The position numbers and the translations under genes were made by a program. From the NCBI GenBank assembly GCA_029548365.1, contig JAKPNN010000003.1:82477-146476 (forward strand): 64,000 bases of DNA, in the 5' to 3' direction. Under the pieces are notes generated by a model, which was given only the letters and a program-made list of their open reading frames with translations, made no database searches and had not been told where the DNA came from. The first letter of the stretch is position 1. Every line of letters starts with the position of its first letter. Origin of the DNA: Chloroflexota bacterium. Its GTDB lineage: Bacteria; Chloroflexota; Anaerolineae; Anaerolineales; Anaerolineaceae. This document shows, piece by piece, positions 1 to 8,264 of this stretch.

Positions 1-598
1 CCGTCATAATCGGTCCGAACACCTCCCCTATTTGCGTACACACTCGTAATCGCCGCTTTTTTTCTGTGATGGTTTTTACCAATTTCCAATGATTATCACT
101 CACGGTGCCCATGGCGATAATTGGCGCGCCGGTGCGCAGCGCCATGTAGGCTGCCCCAGGCAACGCCGGCTTTAGCGGGCCGGGATGAACATGCCCCTCA
201 GGGTAGATCACCAACACACCCTTTTGCGCCAGGATGGATTCGGATGCACGCAATGCTTCAAGATTAGGACTGCCCTGCTTGATTTTCAACGTCTGCCAGG
301 CATTGGGAAACAACCGCGTTAAACGGGGTGCATTAGGCATCACCAAATCCCCAATAAATTCCAGCGGCCAGGGAGTGCTGTAAATGGGCGCCACGGTATC
401 TAAAAAATGGAAATGATTGCCCACAATCAGCAGGGGGCCTTCTGTCGGAAGATTCTCTAAACCTTTGACCTCCCAACGAGTCAGCACACTGCCCAGGACA
501 TCAATCCCGGTCTTCAGGACGCTCCGAATAAAGCGCCGCCGGGGCCACCGGTATTTCTGCTGCAGGGATGCTTGGGTTTGGTTTTTTCTAATGCTCAC
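1..598 (-). CDS. Lysophospholipid acyltransferase family protein (PlsC-like), C-terminus outside window
   Basis: The protein resembles 1-acylglycerol-3-phosphate O-acyltransferases, which transfer acyl chains in phospholipid synthesis at the cytoplasmic membrane. The reading frame runs from a GTG at 598 to the left edge without a stop. It shows the family's H-x4-D catalytic motif in NHFHFLD (H62, D67) and a YPEGHVHPG stretch around residues 132-140, matching the substrate-binding (F/Y)PEG block. The GTG is preceded by AGGAG about ten bases upstream, and no ATG with a comparable site is seen. The C-terminal part lies beyond the window. Family assignment is firm; the acyl acceptor is not known. 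Confidence 0.85.
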   Translation of the reverse strand, partial: MSIRKNQTQASLQQKYRWPRRRFIRSVLKTGIDVLGSVLTRWEVKGLENLPTEGPLLIVGNHFHFLDTVAPIYSTPWPLEFIGDLVMPNAPRLTRLFPNAWQTLKIKQGSPNLEALRASESILAQKGVLVIYPEGHVHPGPLKPALPGAAYMALRTGAPIIAMGTVSDNHWKLVKTITEKKRRLRVCTQIGEVFGPIMT

Positions 599-811
599 AG
601 GTAATCGACTCCTGATTGTTTAACGAATAATTCCAACAGACATAAATGCGTCTTCACCAGCGATTTGATACTGCCTTCAATTATATCCAATTCACAAGGG
701 GATTGCTGCCATACCTGTTGTGAAACGCTTGAGTATCTGGTTAACGCATTTACAGCCTGGGCTCTTCAGTCCGCTTCAGGTAACCACATGATCCACTGAC
801 CAGCTTTGAGA

Positions 812-1525
812 TCAAAGCTTAAATAACTCTTGAATATCGGCTGTTGATTCCACAATCAAATTCGCGCCGGCGCGTTCCAATTCTCGCCTGCTGCCGAATC
901 CGCACAAAACTGCAATCGTTTGCGCCCCGGCTGATTTCCCGGCTTTCACATCCACAATCGTGTCGCCTATCATCACGCATTGAGCAGGCTCCAGCCCGAT
1001 CTGCTCAGCGGCGTAAATCACCGGGTCGGGAAAGGGTTTCGTATGGCTACAGGTCTGGGCGGTGACAACAACATCAAAATACCGCTGTAGTTCAAGGTGT
1101 TCCAAAAATTGATGCGTGGTGCCCTTGTCCCGTGCGCTGACCACTGCCATGCGCATGCGCCCGTCAAAATAGTCCAGCATGTTTTTCACACCCGGGATAA
1201 TCCAAAACCGATCCAGCACCGATTTCTTTTTATTGCGTTTGCGGGAAAGCCAATCGTAAATCTTCGAAAGCGGCTGGTCAAGATGAACCCGGTCGAAGAT
1301 ATGGTAAATTGTGTTGGCTGGCGTTTCCATCGCCATCACCAGGGTCCTGGCCAGGTGATGGGCATCCTGCTTTTTGTGCAGCCATGCAATCGGCGCCAGG
1401 TACTTGCTGATCCGGTCTACCAGGCGATCGTCCGTGTCACTGAGCGTGCCATCCACATCAAATAACAACCCCTTCACGCGAGAAACGTCAAAATGCCGGG
1501 CTAATGTGATCTCGTTCTGTTTCAT
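812..1525 (-). CDS. HAD-superfamily hydrolase (phosphoglycolate-phosphatase-like)
   Basis: A 237-residue haloacid-dehalogenase phosphatase, probably acting on a small phosphorylated metabolite. Motif I is LLFDVDGTLSDTD with the nucleophile D23 and acid D25. A helical cap follows, then a motif II serine in AVVSAR, a lysine in HTKPFPDP and motif IV MIGDTIVDV near the C-terminus. The order and spacing match the Gph/beta-phosphoglucomutase branch, but the substrate cannot be read from sequence. Its ATG overlaps the stop of the upstream HExxH gene by four bases (ATGA), so the two are probably co-transcribed and translationally coupled. Confidence 0.85.
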   Translation of the reverse strand: MKQNEITLARHFDVSRVKGLLFDVDGTLSDTDDRLVDRISKYLAPIAWLHKKQDAHHLARTLVMAMETPANTIYHIFDRVHLDQPLSKIYDWLSRKRNKKKSVLDRFWIIPGVKNMLDYFDGRMRMAVVSARDKGTTHQFLEHLELQRYFDVVVTAQTCSHTKPFPDPVIYAAEQIGLEPAQCVMIGDTIVDVKAGKSAGAQTIAVLCGFGSRRELERAGANLIVESTADIQELFKL

Positions 1526-2943
1526 TTCAGCGCTTCAAAAACCACCTCAGCCAGCCCCGGGTTTGGTGCAATCACCCACAATACCCGCTCCCCTTCCCGG
1601 AAAACAAGGATGGTACCCTCTTCACCAGACCAGGTCGGCTGCTCTTCAATGCGCTGGGAATCGGATACCCAGCGCATATCTGCGTATTGCGTCAATGCAA
1701 ACACGAATTCATCGGCATCCAGTGCCGAATCCCATACCGCATCGAGGACAAAAATGACCTCATCAGTCAAATCGTTTAGATAAATGGCATAGGCATCACC
1801 GCCCCAACCCTCCGCCGCCTTTCTTGCCAGGTCGTCATCGAGTCGGTAATCCCCGTCATACGCTTGGCTGAGGATTAAATACGTGGACCATTCTCCCATG
1901 ACGTTCTGATCAATCAGCTTCCAGGTTTCTCCCAGAGTGCTTTCCAATTCCGGCAGTGCAACCTGTTGGGGCTGATCCCAGGGGTAGCGCTCCGGATGAA
2001 GAATTTGCTCTGTAGACACAGGTGGGTTAAGGAATGCTGCATCAATTGAGTCAAATCCATTCTTTTCGAAAAGAAACTCCACAAATGTGAAACCATATTC
2101 ATAAGGGAACATAAGGTCCATCTGGACGTAGCTCGGAGCGTTGTCATAAACCGGGCTTTCAAACGCTTCATAAGTTTTTAGGAAATCCATATACTCACTT
2201 CGGGTAGCGTGGGTTTGAAACCAGAGCGATTCAGTCCAGGAGGCGTCACCCTCAATCAGCGCCTGGATGGCTGCACAGCGTTCTGAATCCAATTCGCAGG
2301 CTTCATCGGTGTAATTGAGATCTTCTTCAAATCTGAAAGTTTGATCCTGCAACACGTGGGTAAACTCATGGGCATAAATCATTTTTTCACTGATGCCAAA
2401 CACGTTTCCACCAACCACAAAGATTTCATTGGTTTGGCTGTCATAAAAACCGCTTATTTGCTCACTGTACAGTTGATGATAAAAAATCTTCAGATCGAAA
2501 TCCGCTGGTAAGAGCCCCAATAATGCCATGATGATCACATCCTGGCGGGCATCCTCATCCGTGTATTCAGCAAAAAAATCGTTCACGACCAGATCTTCAA
2601 GTGCTTCTGAGGTCATTAACACCTTGGGAACCTCTTCCAACAGGGTTAAACCTCGCAATTGGCTCACCTGACCCTCGATTTCAAGCATTGCAGCCGCGGT
2701 CGTGTTTGGCAGTGAGGTTGTGTTTTCTGGTAGATCTGATCCGGAATCTCCGGGCGCTTCTACGTTTGTGGTGTCAGCCGGTCCGCTGGATGGAAACATC
2801 GAGATCGCAATTTTATCAAAATTGATTGGCCACAGCAGCGAAATTCCAAAGCCACTGAATATGATCAAGCTGATGCATAAACAGGTGATGATCAAAACGA
2901 CGGCACAGCTGATGATGATATTCCTGTTCGAATTTGATTTCAT
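1522..2943 (-). CDS. Membrane-anchored protein with a HExxH metallopeptidase-like motif
   Basis: A 473-residue protein with one N-terminal transmembrane anchor (residues about 8-36, containing CLCISLIIF) and a predicted extracytoplasmic body after a Ser/Thr/Pro-rich linker. The body contains HEFTHVLQD, a HExxH zinc signature, followed after about 30 residues by ALIEGDA, whose glutamate could be the third ligand in a gluzincin-like arrangement. No closer family is recognised, so proteolysis is inferred from the motif alone. The N-terminal anchor strongly resembles that of the HELQH protein at 36680-38728. It is the first gene of a pair with the HAD phosphatase. Confidence 0.75.
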   Translation of the reverse strand: MKSNSNRNIIISCAVVLIITCLCISLIIFSGFGISLLWPINFDKIAISMFPSSGPADTTNVEAPGDSGSDLPENTTSLPNTTAAAMLEIEGQVSQLRGLTLLEEVPKVLMTSEALEDLVVNDFFAEYTDEDARQDVIIMALLGLLPADFDLKIFYHQLYSEQISGFYDSQTNEIFVVGGNVFGISEKMIYAHEFTHVLQDQTFRFEEDLNYTDEACELDSERCAAIQALIEGDASWTESLWFQTHATRSEYMDFLKTYEAFESPVYDNAPSYVQMDLMFPYEYGFTFVEFLFEKNGFDSIDAAFLNPPVSTEQILHPERYPWDQPQQVALPELESTLGETWKLIDQNVMGEWSTYLILSQAYDGDYRLDDDLARKAAEGWGGDAYAIYLNDLTDEVIFVLDAVWDSALDADEFVFALTQYADMRWVSDSQRIEEQPTWSGEEGTILVFREGERVLWVIAPNPGLAEVVFEALK

Positions 2944-3045
2944 ATTTACCTTTTATTTTTATCTACGTTATGACTGAAATAATGGCGTTTTACCTGCTGC
3001 CGAATCACATAATATCATCCAATGATAATCCATCTTATATATTAT

Positions 3046-3066
3046 AAAAACCCCATCCGGGGCTTT
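3046..3066 (-). terminator. Rho-independent terminator after the response regulator
   Basis: On the minus strand a short GC hairpin (CCCC, loop GGAT, GGGG, extended by G-T and A-T pairs) is followed by TTTTTATAAT. It lies about 30 bases past the regulator stop codon. Confidence 0.7.
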
Positions 3067-3097
3067 CGAAAAATTCACTGTTTTTAAAGAAAGCAGA

Positions 3098-3766
3098 TTA
3101 AGCCTTCAAGATGTAACCAACCCCCCGCTCTGTAATAATTAGTTTTGGATTACGGGGATCTTCCTCAATCGCCTTACGCAGCCAGCTGATATGCACGTCC
3201 AACGTGCGGGTGTCACCGGTATATTCTGTATCCCAAATTTGTGTAAACAGGGGATCTCGTTTGACGACTTTGCCATTGTTTTGCATCAATACCTGTAGAA
3301 TTTTCACCAGCCGGGGTGTGATTTTTGTTTGGCGATCGTTGCACGTGACAAACTGGGTATGGGTATTCAGCTCAATGGGTCCCACCCGTAAGATATGCTT
3401 TTCTTTTGAGGGATGATAAACCCGCAAGCGGTTGATTAATTTTTGAACAGTAAAAGGGAGCCGCAACACCAGGTTTGCATCGATGCTCTCAGGGGTTACT
3501 GCATCCTTCTCGATAATCAGGATGATGGGCAGACCACTGTTAAAAATTCTGAAGGATTTGCAGATACGGATACCGTTGGTTCTCATTGAGGCAGCATCAA
3601 CAACAACAGCATGCGGTTGAACAGCTTCCATCACTTCAAGACCAGCTCTCCCGCTCGATGCTTTACGAACCTGGTATCCTTTACGACGTAATTCTTCACT
3701 GAAGGAAACATAATCGCCCCTGCTGCCTTCTATGACCAAAATCACAACGCCATGATTATCCGGCAA
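3098..3766 (-). CDS. OmpR/PhoB-type winged-helix regulator with a degenerate receiver domain
   Basis: A 222-residue two-domain protein. The C-terminal half (about residues 125-222) is an OmpR-type winged helix with the usual ending TERGVGYIL, so it should bind DNA. The N-terminal half has the receiver fold pattern and keeps an aspartate at the phospho-acceptor position (D57 in AVVVDAAS). Other receiver residues are lost: the acidic pair after strand 1 is E13-G14, the switch Thr/Ser position is I85, and the conserved Lys before Pro-Phe is L103. Phosphorylation is therefore doubtful. No histidine kinase gene lies beside it, so it may be an orphan, phosphorylation-independent regulator. Confidence 0.85.
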   Translation of the reverse strand: MPDNHGVVILVIEGSRGDYVSFSEELRRKGYQVRKASSGRAGLEVMEAVQPHAVVVDAASMRTNGIRICKSFRIFNSGLPIILIIEKDAVTPESIDANLVLRLPFTVQKLINRLRVYHPSKEKHILRVGPIELNTHTQFVTCNDRQTKITPRLVKILQVLMQNNGKVVKRDPLFTQIWDTEYTGDTRTLDVHISWLRKAIEEDPRNPKLIITERGVGYILKA

Positions 3767-4112
3767 AGTCTTATCCTTCCCAAGTGGCTGTTATTGTATT
3801 GGAGCAACATCAATCTGTTTCCTGATTTACAATCTTCATTATATCAATAAACACGAACAAAATGGTTCGCTTTAGGTTCTTTCAATCCGGGATCCAAATA
3901 TCATGAATAGTTCGATTATATGATAGAACCACTTTGACCTGCAATCCACTTAAATTTTCTAACAGAAATATTAAAAATATCCTCGTTTGTTTCTTATTTT
4001 CGATTATACTCGAAAACCTTAACAAGTCGAATAGTTCTAATCCTGATTCGGTTGATTCTTGTTGTTGCCCGTGTTAGAATTAATTTCATCTCGGTAACTG
4101 CAGGAGAATCCC
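3767..4112. other. Divergent intergenic region between the regulator and the BFN gene
   Basis: This 346-base AT-rich region holds no gene I can support. It contains the promoter of the BFN gene at its right end and two GTTC/GAAC inverted repeats: CGAAC-N6-GTTCG at 3854-3869, and a GTTCGAT...ATAGAAC pair near 3910-3930. These could bind the neighbouring regulator; this is inference only. Confidence 0.4.
4052..4080 (+). promoter_or_regulatory. Sigma-70-type promoter of the BFN gene
   Basis: TTGATT and TAGAAT separated by 17 bases, about 30 bases upstream of the ATG at 4113; the gene itself has a GGAGAA ribosome site. Confidence 0.6.
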
Positions 4113-4667
4113 ATGCCAAAAATGATTGAGGTAGAGATCGACAGTGTTCGCGTCAGCTTGACCAATCAACAACGCATTGTCATCTTGAAACAAGCTGACA
4201 AAGAACGTTACCTGCCGATTTGGATTGGCCTTTATGAAGCGGAGGCAATTACCATTGCTTTACAAGACATCCAGATCGCCAGGCCTCAAACCCACGATTT
4301 ACTCAAAACCTTAATCCAATCCCTCAACGCCAGGCTGATCCAGGTCGAAGTTAGTTCGCTATCGGATGATGTATTCTACGGAAACCTGGTCATCGAGATC
4401 GATGGCAACCGCAAGTTTGTCGATTGTCGTCCCTCTGACGCGTTGGCGTTGGCCGTGCGCATGAATGCACCCATCCTGGTAGCGGAAGATGTCATGGCAC
4501 AGGCCAGCATCATTCCAGAGGAGGATATCTCTGATCAGGATGCTGCTGAGTTAGAAACCCGGGCCAGTGCAGAAATCGAGACCGGTGACCTGGATATCTT
4601 TGACGATTTTCTAAAGAATATCGACCTGGATGATTTCAGATCAGATGATAAAGAAGACGAACCTTAA
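4113..4667 (+). CDS. Bifunctional nuclease family protein (BFN, DUF151)
   Basis: A 184-residue acidic protein. Its first 135 residues match the BFN/DUF151 fold: a start of MPKMIEVEIDSVRV, the block LPIWIGLYEAEAI, and the conserved VDCRPSDALALAVR near residues 108-122. Members have been reported as nucleases or as redox/tRNA-associated proteins, but the role in this organism is unknown. The last 45 residues are a Glu/Asp-rich tail. It has its own promoter and is followed by a terminator, so it is probably transcribed alone ahead of dnaB. Confidence 0.85.
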   Translation: MPKMIEVEIDSVRVSLTNQQRIVILKQADKERYLPIWIGLYEAEAITIALQDIQIARPQTHDLLKTLIQSLNARLIQVEVSSLSDDVFYGNLVIEIDGNRKFVDCRPSDALALAVRMNAPILVAEDVMAQASIIPEEDISDQDAAELETRASAEIETGDLDIFDDFLKNIDLDDFRSDDKEDEP

Positions 4668-4694
4668 CCCGGACGGTTGAAGTTTGCGAATATC

Positions 4695-4732
4695 ACCGGG
4701 AGATGTTAGCAGGCGCTGAACCCCGGTTTTTT
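4695..4732 (+). terminator. Terminator after the BFN gene
   Basis: A stem of ACCGGG with CCCGGT encloses a 21-base loop that includes a small AGC/GCT inner stem, and is followed directly by TTTTTT. It separates the BFN gene from dnaB. Confidence 0.65.
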
Positions 4733-4785
4733 ACACCATGGGGACTGACCAGCCCGACTAAATAAAAAGCATTGGAATACCTATC

Positions 4786-6156
4786 ATGAACGATGATTAT
4801 AATTTCAGCGACGACAGCTTATCCCAGGCACTTACCCAGCCCAGCAACCGTGAAGCTGAAGAAGCACTTATCGGGGCAGTCTTGATCCATCCCGATGTTT
4901 ATCTGGAGGTTGCTCAGTTTCTTTCTCCCGATGATTTTTTCCTTGAGCGAAACCGCTGGATTTGGGAGAGTTTTAAATCCCTGAGTGAATCCCGACAACC
5001 CATTGACCTGGTAACCGTCACTGAAATGCTGATCAACAGAAAACAGCTTGATGAAATCGGCGGAGAGGGATATCTGATCTCATTAATTCACAAATCGCCC
5101 AACGCCTATCACGCTGAATCCTATGGGCGTATCATTGAGCAAAACGCCATTCGACGCCGCATGCTTCAAGCTGCAAACGAGATCGCCCGGCTGGTGTACA
5201 GCCAGAATCAACCAATTGAAATTGTTATCGACGAAGCGGAAAAGGCAATCTTTAATGTCAGTGAACGCCGCATCAAACGCGATCTTGTTCGCATCAGCGA
5301 TGTCGCTCACGAGTACTATGACAGGATTGATGAGGTGGGAAAAAGGCCGGATGATATTATGGGCGTGCCAACAGGTTTAATCGATATCGACAACCTGTTG
5401 GGAGGTTTACAAAAATCTGACCTTCTGATCGTTGCTGGTCGGCCGGGTACGGGGAAGACCGGCTTTTTACTCGGCACCTTGCGCAATGCTGGCCTGGTAC
5501 ACAAGAAACATGTCGCCATGTTTTCAATGGAAATGTCCAGCGAACAGCTTTTACAGCGCCTGATCGCCATGGATACTCGCATCGATTCTCAGCGCCTGCG
5601 TTCAGGCAAGCTGAATGAGAACGAGTGGGATATTTTTTACCAGGCCCTCGAACCCTACGATCGAGCGATGATTTTCCTGGATGATACCCCTGCCATTACC
5701 CCCCTGGCTTTGCGCACTAAATGCCGGCGATTACATTCTGAGTTTGGCCTTGACCTGGTGATCGTTGACTATATCCAGCTCATGAGTGGAGATACCCGTA
5801 CCGACAACCGCGTCCAGGAAGTTTCAAATATCTCCAGGAACCTCAAGGTGCTGGCCAGAGAATTAAATGTCCCCGTTCTTACGGCTGCCCAGCTCTCCCG
5901 TGCGATTGAACATCGACCCGACAGAAAGCCCCAGCTTTCAGACCTGCGTGAGTCCGGTTCGCTGGAACAGGATGCGGACATCGTCATGTTTATCGACCGA
6001 GATCCAATCAGCGAAGATTTAAGCAAGAAAAACGAAGCCCGCATGATCATCGCCAAACATCGCAATGGTCCCACACATCCGGGCATCGGGCTGGTGTTTA
6101 TTGATGAACTGGCAAAGTTTGAAAACGCTGCCCGCGGACCTGATCGTGGATATTGA
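4786..6156 (+). CDS. dnaB: Replicative DNA helicase DnaB
   Basis: A 456-residue hexameric helicase that unwinds DNA at the replication fork. The N-terminal helical domain begins with NREAEEALIGAVLIHPDV, and the RecA-like C-terminal domain carries the Walker A loop GRPGTGKTGF (about residue 218 onward), Walker B LVIVDYIQLM, and the DnaB blocks FSMEMSSEQL and LRESGSLEQDAD. Length is normal for the family and no intein is present. It is followed after 13 bases by a DnaD-domain gene and then a DnaC-like gene, so helicase and candidate loaders are encoded together. Confidence 0.95.
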   Translation: MNDDYNFSDDSLSQALTQPSNREAEEALIGAVLIHPDVYLEVAQFLSPDDFFLERNRWIWESFKSLSESRQPIDLVTVTEMLINRKQLDEIGGEGYLISLIHKSPNAYHAESYGRIIEQNAIRRRMLQAANEIARLVYSQNQPIEIVIDEAEKAIFNVSERRIKRDLVRISDVAHEYYDRIDEVGKRPDDIMGVPTGLIDIDNLLGGLQKSDLLIVAGRPGTGKTGFLLGTLRNAGLVHKKHVAMFSMEMSSEQLLQRLIAMDTRIDSQRLRSGKLNENEWDIFYQALEPYDRAMIFLDDTPAITPLALRTKCRRLHSEFGLDLVIVDYIQLMSGDTRTDNRVQEVSNISRNLKVLARELNVPVLTAAQLSRAIEHRPDRKPQLSDLRESGSLEQDADIVMFIDRDPISEDLSKKNEARMIIAKHRNGPTHPGIGLVFIDELAKFENAARGPDRGY

Positions 6157-6169
6157 AAGCGGCTGATCG

Positions 6170-6862
6170 ATGTCACAACATCCTATCCCACGATTCAAAG
6201 GTTTTCCCGAGAACGACCCGTCGTTCATACAGCTTCCAGAGGCCTTCTTTACGCAACTGCTTGAACAGATCAACGACCTGGATCAATTGCGTTTACTGCT
6301 GTATCTTTTCTGGCAATCGGGGCAGTACCGCGATCAGGTGCATTATTGGAGATGGGGAGACCTGCTCGCCGATCCCGCCCTGCTGAACATGCTGGGAAGT
6401 GAAAATCGTCTTCAACTCGCCCTGCAGGAATTACTGGAACAGGGCGTGGTCATCCAGGCTGAAATTGAATACCTGGCTGAAACGTATTACGTCCTCAATA
6501 CACCTCGGGGTCGGGCAGCTGTCCTGGCTATCGAAACAGGTGAATGGCAAACCCCTCAACAGGATCGCCAACCGGCACATCTTCCGGACCTGACCCCAAA
6601 CATTTTTCAGTTGTATGAAGAAAATATCGGCGTGATCACCCCCATGATGTCGGAGATTCTCAAAGAAGACGAAAGAACCTACCCGGCGCCCTGGATTAGA
6701 GAAGCGATCCAAATCGCCGTTACCCGCAATGTGCGCACCTGGAATTATGTCCAGGCGATTTTAAAACGCTGGCACAAGGAAGGACACAAAAATGACCAAA
6801 AACGAAAAGACGATTCGCAAGATCCGGAAAGATATCGAAAAAGCTGGCTCAAAAACGAATGA
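6170..6862 (+). CDS. DnaD-domain protein, putative primosomal/helicase-loading factor
   Basis: A 230-residue protein. The C-terminal part (about residues 145-205) fits the DnaD/DnaB_2 domain: IFQLYEENIGVITPMM, a helical stretch, then NVRTWNYVQAILKRW, matching the family's YxxxIxxxW ending. In Firmicutes such proteins act with DnaI in loading DnaB. The N-terminal half looks like a winged-helix-type region but I do not recognise it. It lies directly after dnaB and its 3' end overlaps the start of the DnaC-like gene by 71 bases, so the three genes form one operon. Confidence 0.8.
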   Translation: MSQHPIPRFKGFPENDPSFIQLPEAFFTQLLEQINDLDQLRLLLYLFWQSGQYRDQVHYWRWGDLLADPALLNMLGSENRLQLALQELLEQGVVIQAEIEYLAETYYVLNTPRGRAAVLAIETGEWQTPQQDRQPAHLPDLTPNIFQLYEENIGVITPMMSEILKEDERTYPAPWIREAIQIAVTRNVRTWNYVQAILKRWHKEGHKNDQKRKDDSQDPERYRKSWLKNE

Positions 6863-8177
6863 TGGACAGGAGAACCAGGGTGATATTCGCCAGGTAAAAT
6901 TTCCTGGCAAGCCGGATTGCCCGATTTGTGAGGGCATTGGCTATTTACGGCGTGATCTTCCGATTGAGCACCCGGATTTTGGTAAAATTGTGCCCTGCAC
7001 CTGCCGTGCAGACGAAATCACCCAGTCGGCAAAATCGCGTTTATTTCGGATGAGCAGCCTGGATGCCCTGATCAATCTTCGTTTTGACAATTTTGAAAAG
7101 CGCGGTCATCTTGGCATGGCAAAACACCAGGCCGATTCTCTTGAAAACGCCTTTAACCAGGCTTTGAACTTTGCCAAAAACCGCCAGGGCTGGTTGTTGA
7201 TACTGGGTCGTTATGGCTGCGGGAAGACACATCTCGCTGCTGCTATTGCCAACCACGCCATTGAAGCAGGCATTTCGACCCTGTTTATTACGGTACCCGA
7301 CCTGCTCGATTGGCTGCGCTATGCCTATTCCGGCAGTGAGTTGAGCTTTGAAGAACGTTTTGAAGAAATTCGTGAAATCCCCCTGTTAATTTTGGATGAC
7401 TTTGGCACTCAAAACGCCACCAGCTGGGCACAGGAGAAGATCTTCCAAATTATCAATCACCGCTATGTCAACCAGTACCCCACCGTAGTCACCAGCAACC
7501 TCCAGGCCAATGACTTTGAAGGACGTATCCGTTCCCGCGTACAGGATCCCAGCCTCGTGACCGTGGTCAAAATCCTGGCACCAGATTACCGCAACCCCGC
7601 CGATGATATCGGGCATCCCGAGCTTTCAACCCTGAGTTTGCACAGCCGGCAGACCTTTGGCAGCTTCAGCCTGCGTCAAAATGAAAAATTACCCGCACAG
7701 GACCTGAAAGATTTGAAACACGCCTTTGAAGTCGCCCGGCAGTTCGCAGAACATCCCCATGGCTGGCTGGTGCTGACCGGACCCTACGGTTGCGGCAAGA
7801 CCCATCTGGCTGCAGCTATTGGTAATTTCCAGACTGGGCTGGGCTTCCCGCCTCTGATGGTGAGCGTTCCCGACCTGTTGGATCACCTGCGGGCCACCTT
7901 CAGTCCCGCCAGCCCGGTTTCCTTGGACCGGCGCTTTGAAGAAGTGCGCACAACCCGTTTGCTGATTCTCGATGATCTGGGCACCCAATCTGCTACCCCC
8001 TGGGCGCGTGAGAAAATTTACCAGTTATTTAACTATCGTTACAATGCTGAACTGCCCACAGTCATCACCACCGCCAACACCGAAGAAGAGTTGGATCCCC
8101 GCTTGTATAGTCGCATGCAGGATGAACGTATCTGCAAAGTGGTTGTAATTCCTGTGCCAGCATATCGCGGGAAGTGA
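6792..8177 (+). CDS. DnaC/DnaI-like helicase loader with two tandem AAA+ domains
   Basis: A 461-residue protein with an N-terminal zinc-type motif (C43, C46, C69, C71) followed by two complete DnaC-like ATPase domains. Domain 1 has Walker A GRYGCGKTHL (about 139-148) and Walker B LLILDDFGTQ. Domain 2 has GPYGCGKTHL (about 330-339) and LLILDDLGTQ. Both keep the conserved arginine region (SRVQD, SRMQD). Typical DnaC and DnaI carry one such domain. The ATG at 6792 has a strong AAGGAAGGA site inside the DnaD gene. By family and context it should load DnaB onto DNA or serve replication restart. Confidence 0.85.
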   Translation: MTKNEKTIRKIRKDIEKAGSKTNDGQENQGDIRQVKFPGKPDCPICEGIGYLRRDLPIEHPDFGKIVPCTCRADEITQSAKSRLFRMSSLDALINLRFDNFEKRGHLGMAKHQADSLENAFNQALNFAKNRQGWLLILGRYGCGKTHLAAAIANHAIEAGISTLFITVPDLLDWLRYAYSGSELSFEERFEEIREIPLLILDDFGTQNATSWAQEKIFQIINHRYVNQYPTVVTSNLQANDFEGRIRSRVQDPSLVTVVKILAPDYRNPADDIGHPELSTLSLHSRQTFGSFSLRQNEKLPAQDLKDLKHAFEVARQFAEHPHGWLVLTGPYGCGKTHLAAAIGNFQTGLGFPPLMVSVPDLLDHLRATFSPASPVSLDRRFEEVRTTRLLILDDLGTQSATPWAREKIYQLFNYRYNAELPTVITTANTEEELDPRLYSRMQDERICKVVVIPVPAYRGK

Positions 8178-8264
8178 TTTTTCATCATCACCTTGCAACC
8201 ATTGAAAACCAACCCTGATCGGGACTTAAGAAATCCTCACCAGGACCAACACCACGCTCTTTCT

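Noticed and set aside
3854..3869. LexA box upstream of the response regulator
   Set aside because: The spacing between GAAC and GTTC is six bases, not four as in the SOS boxes at 62.9 kb.
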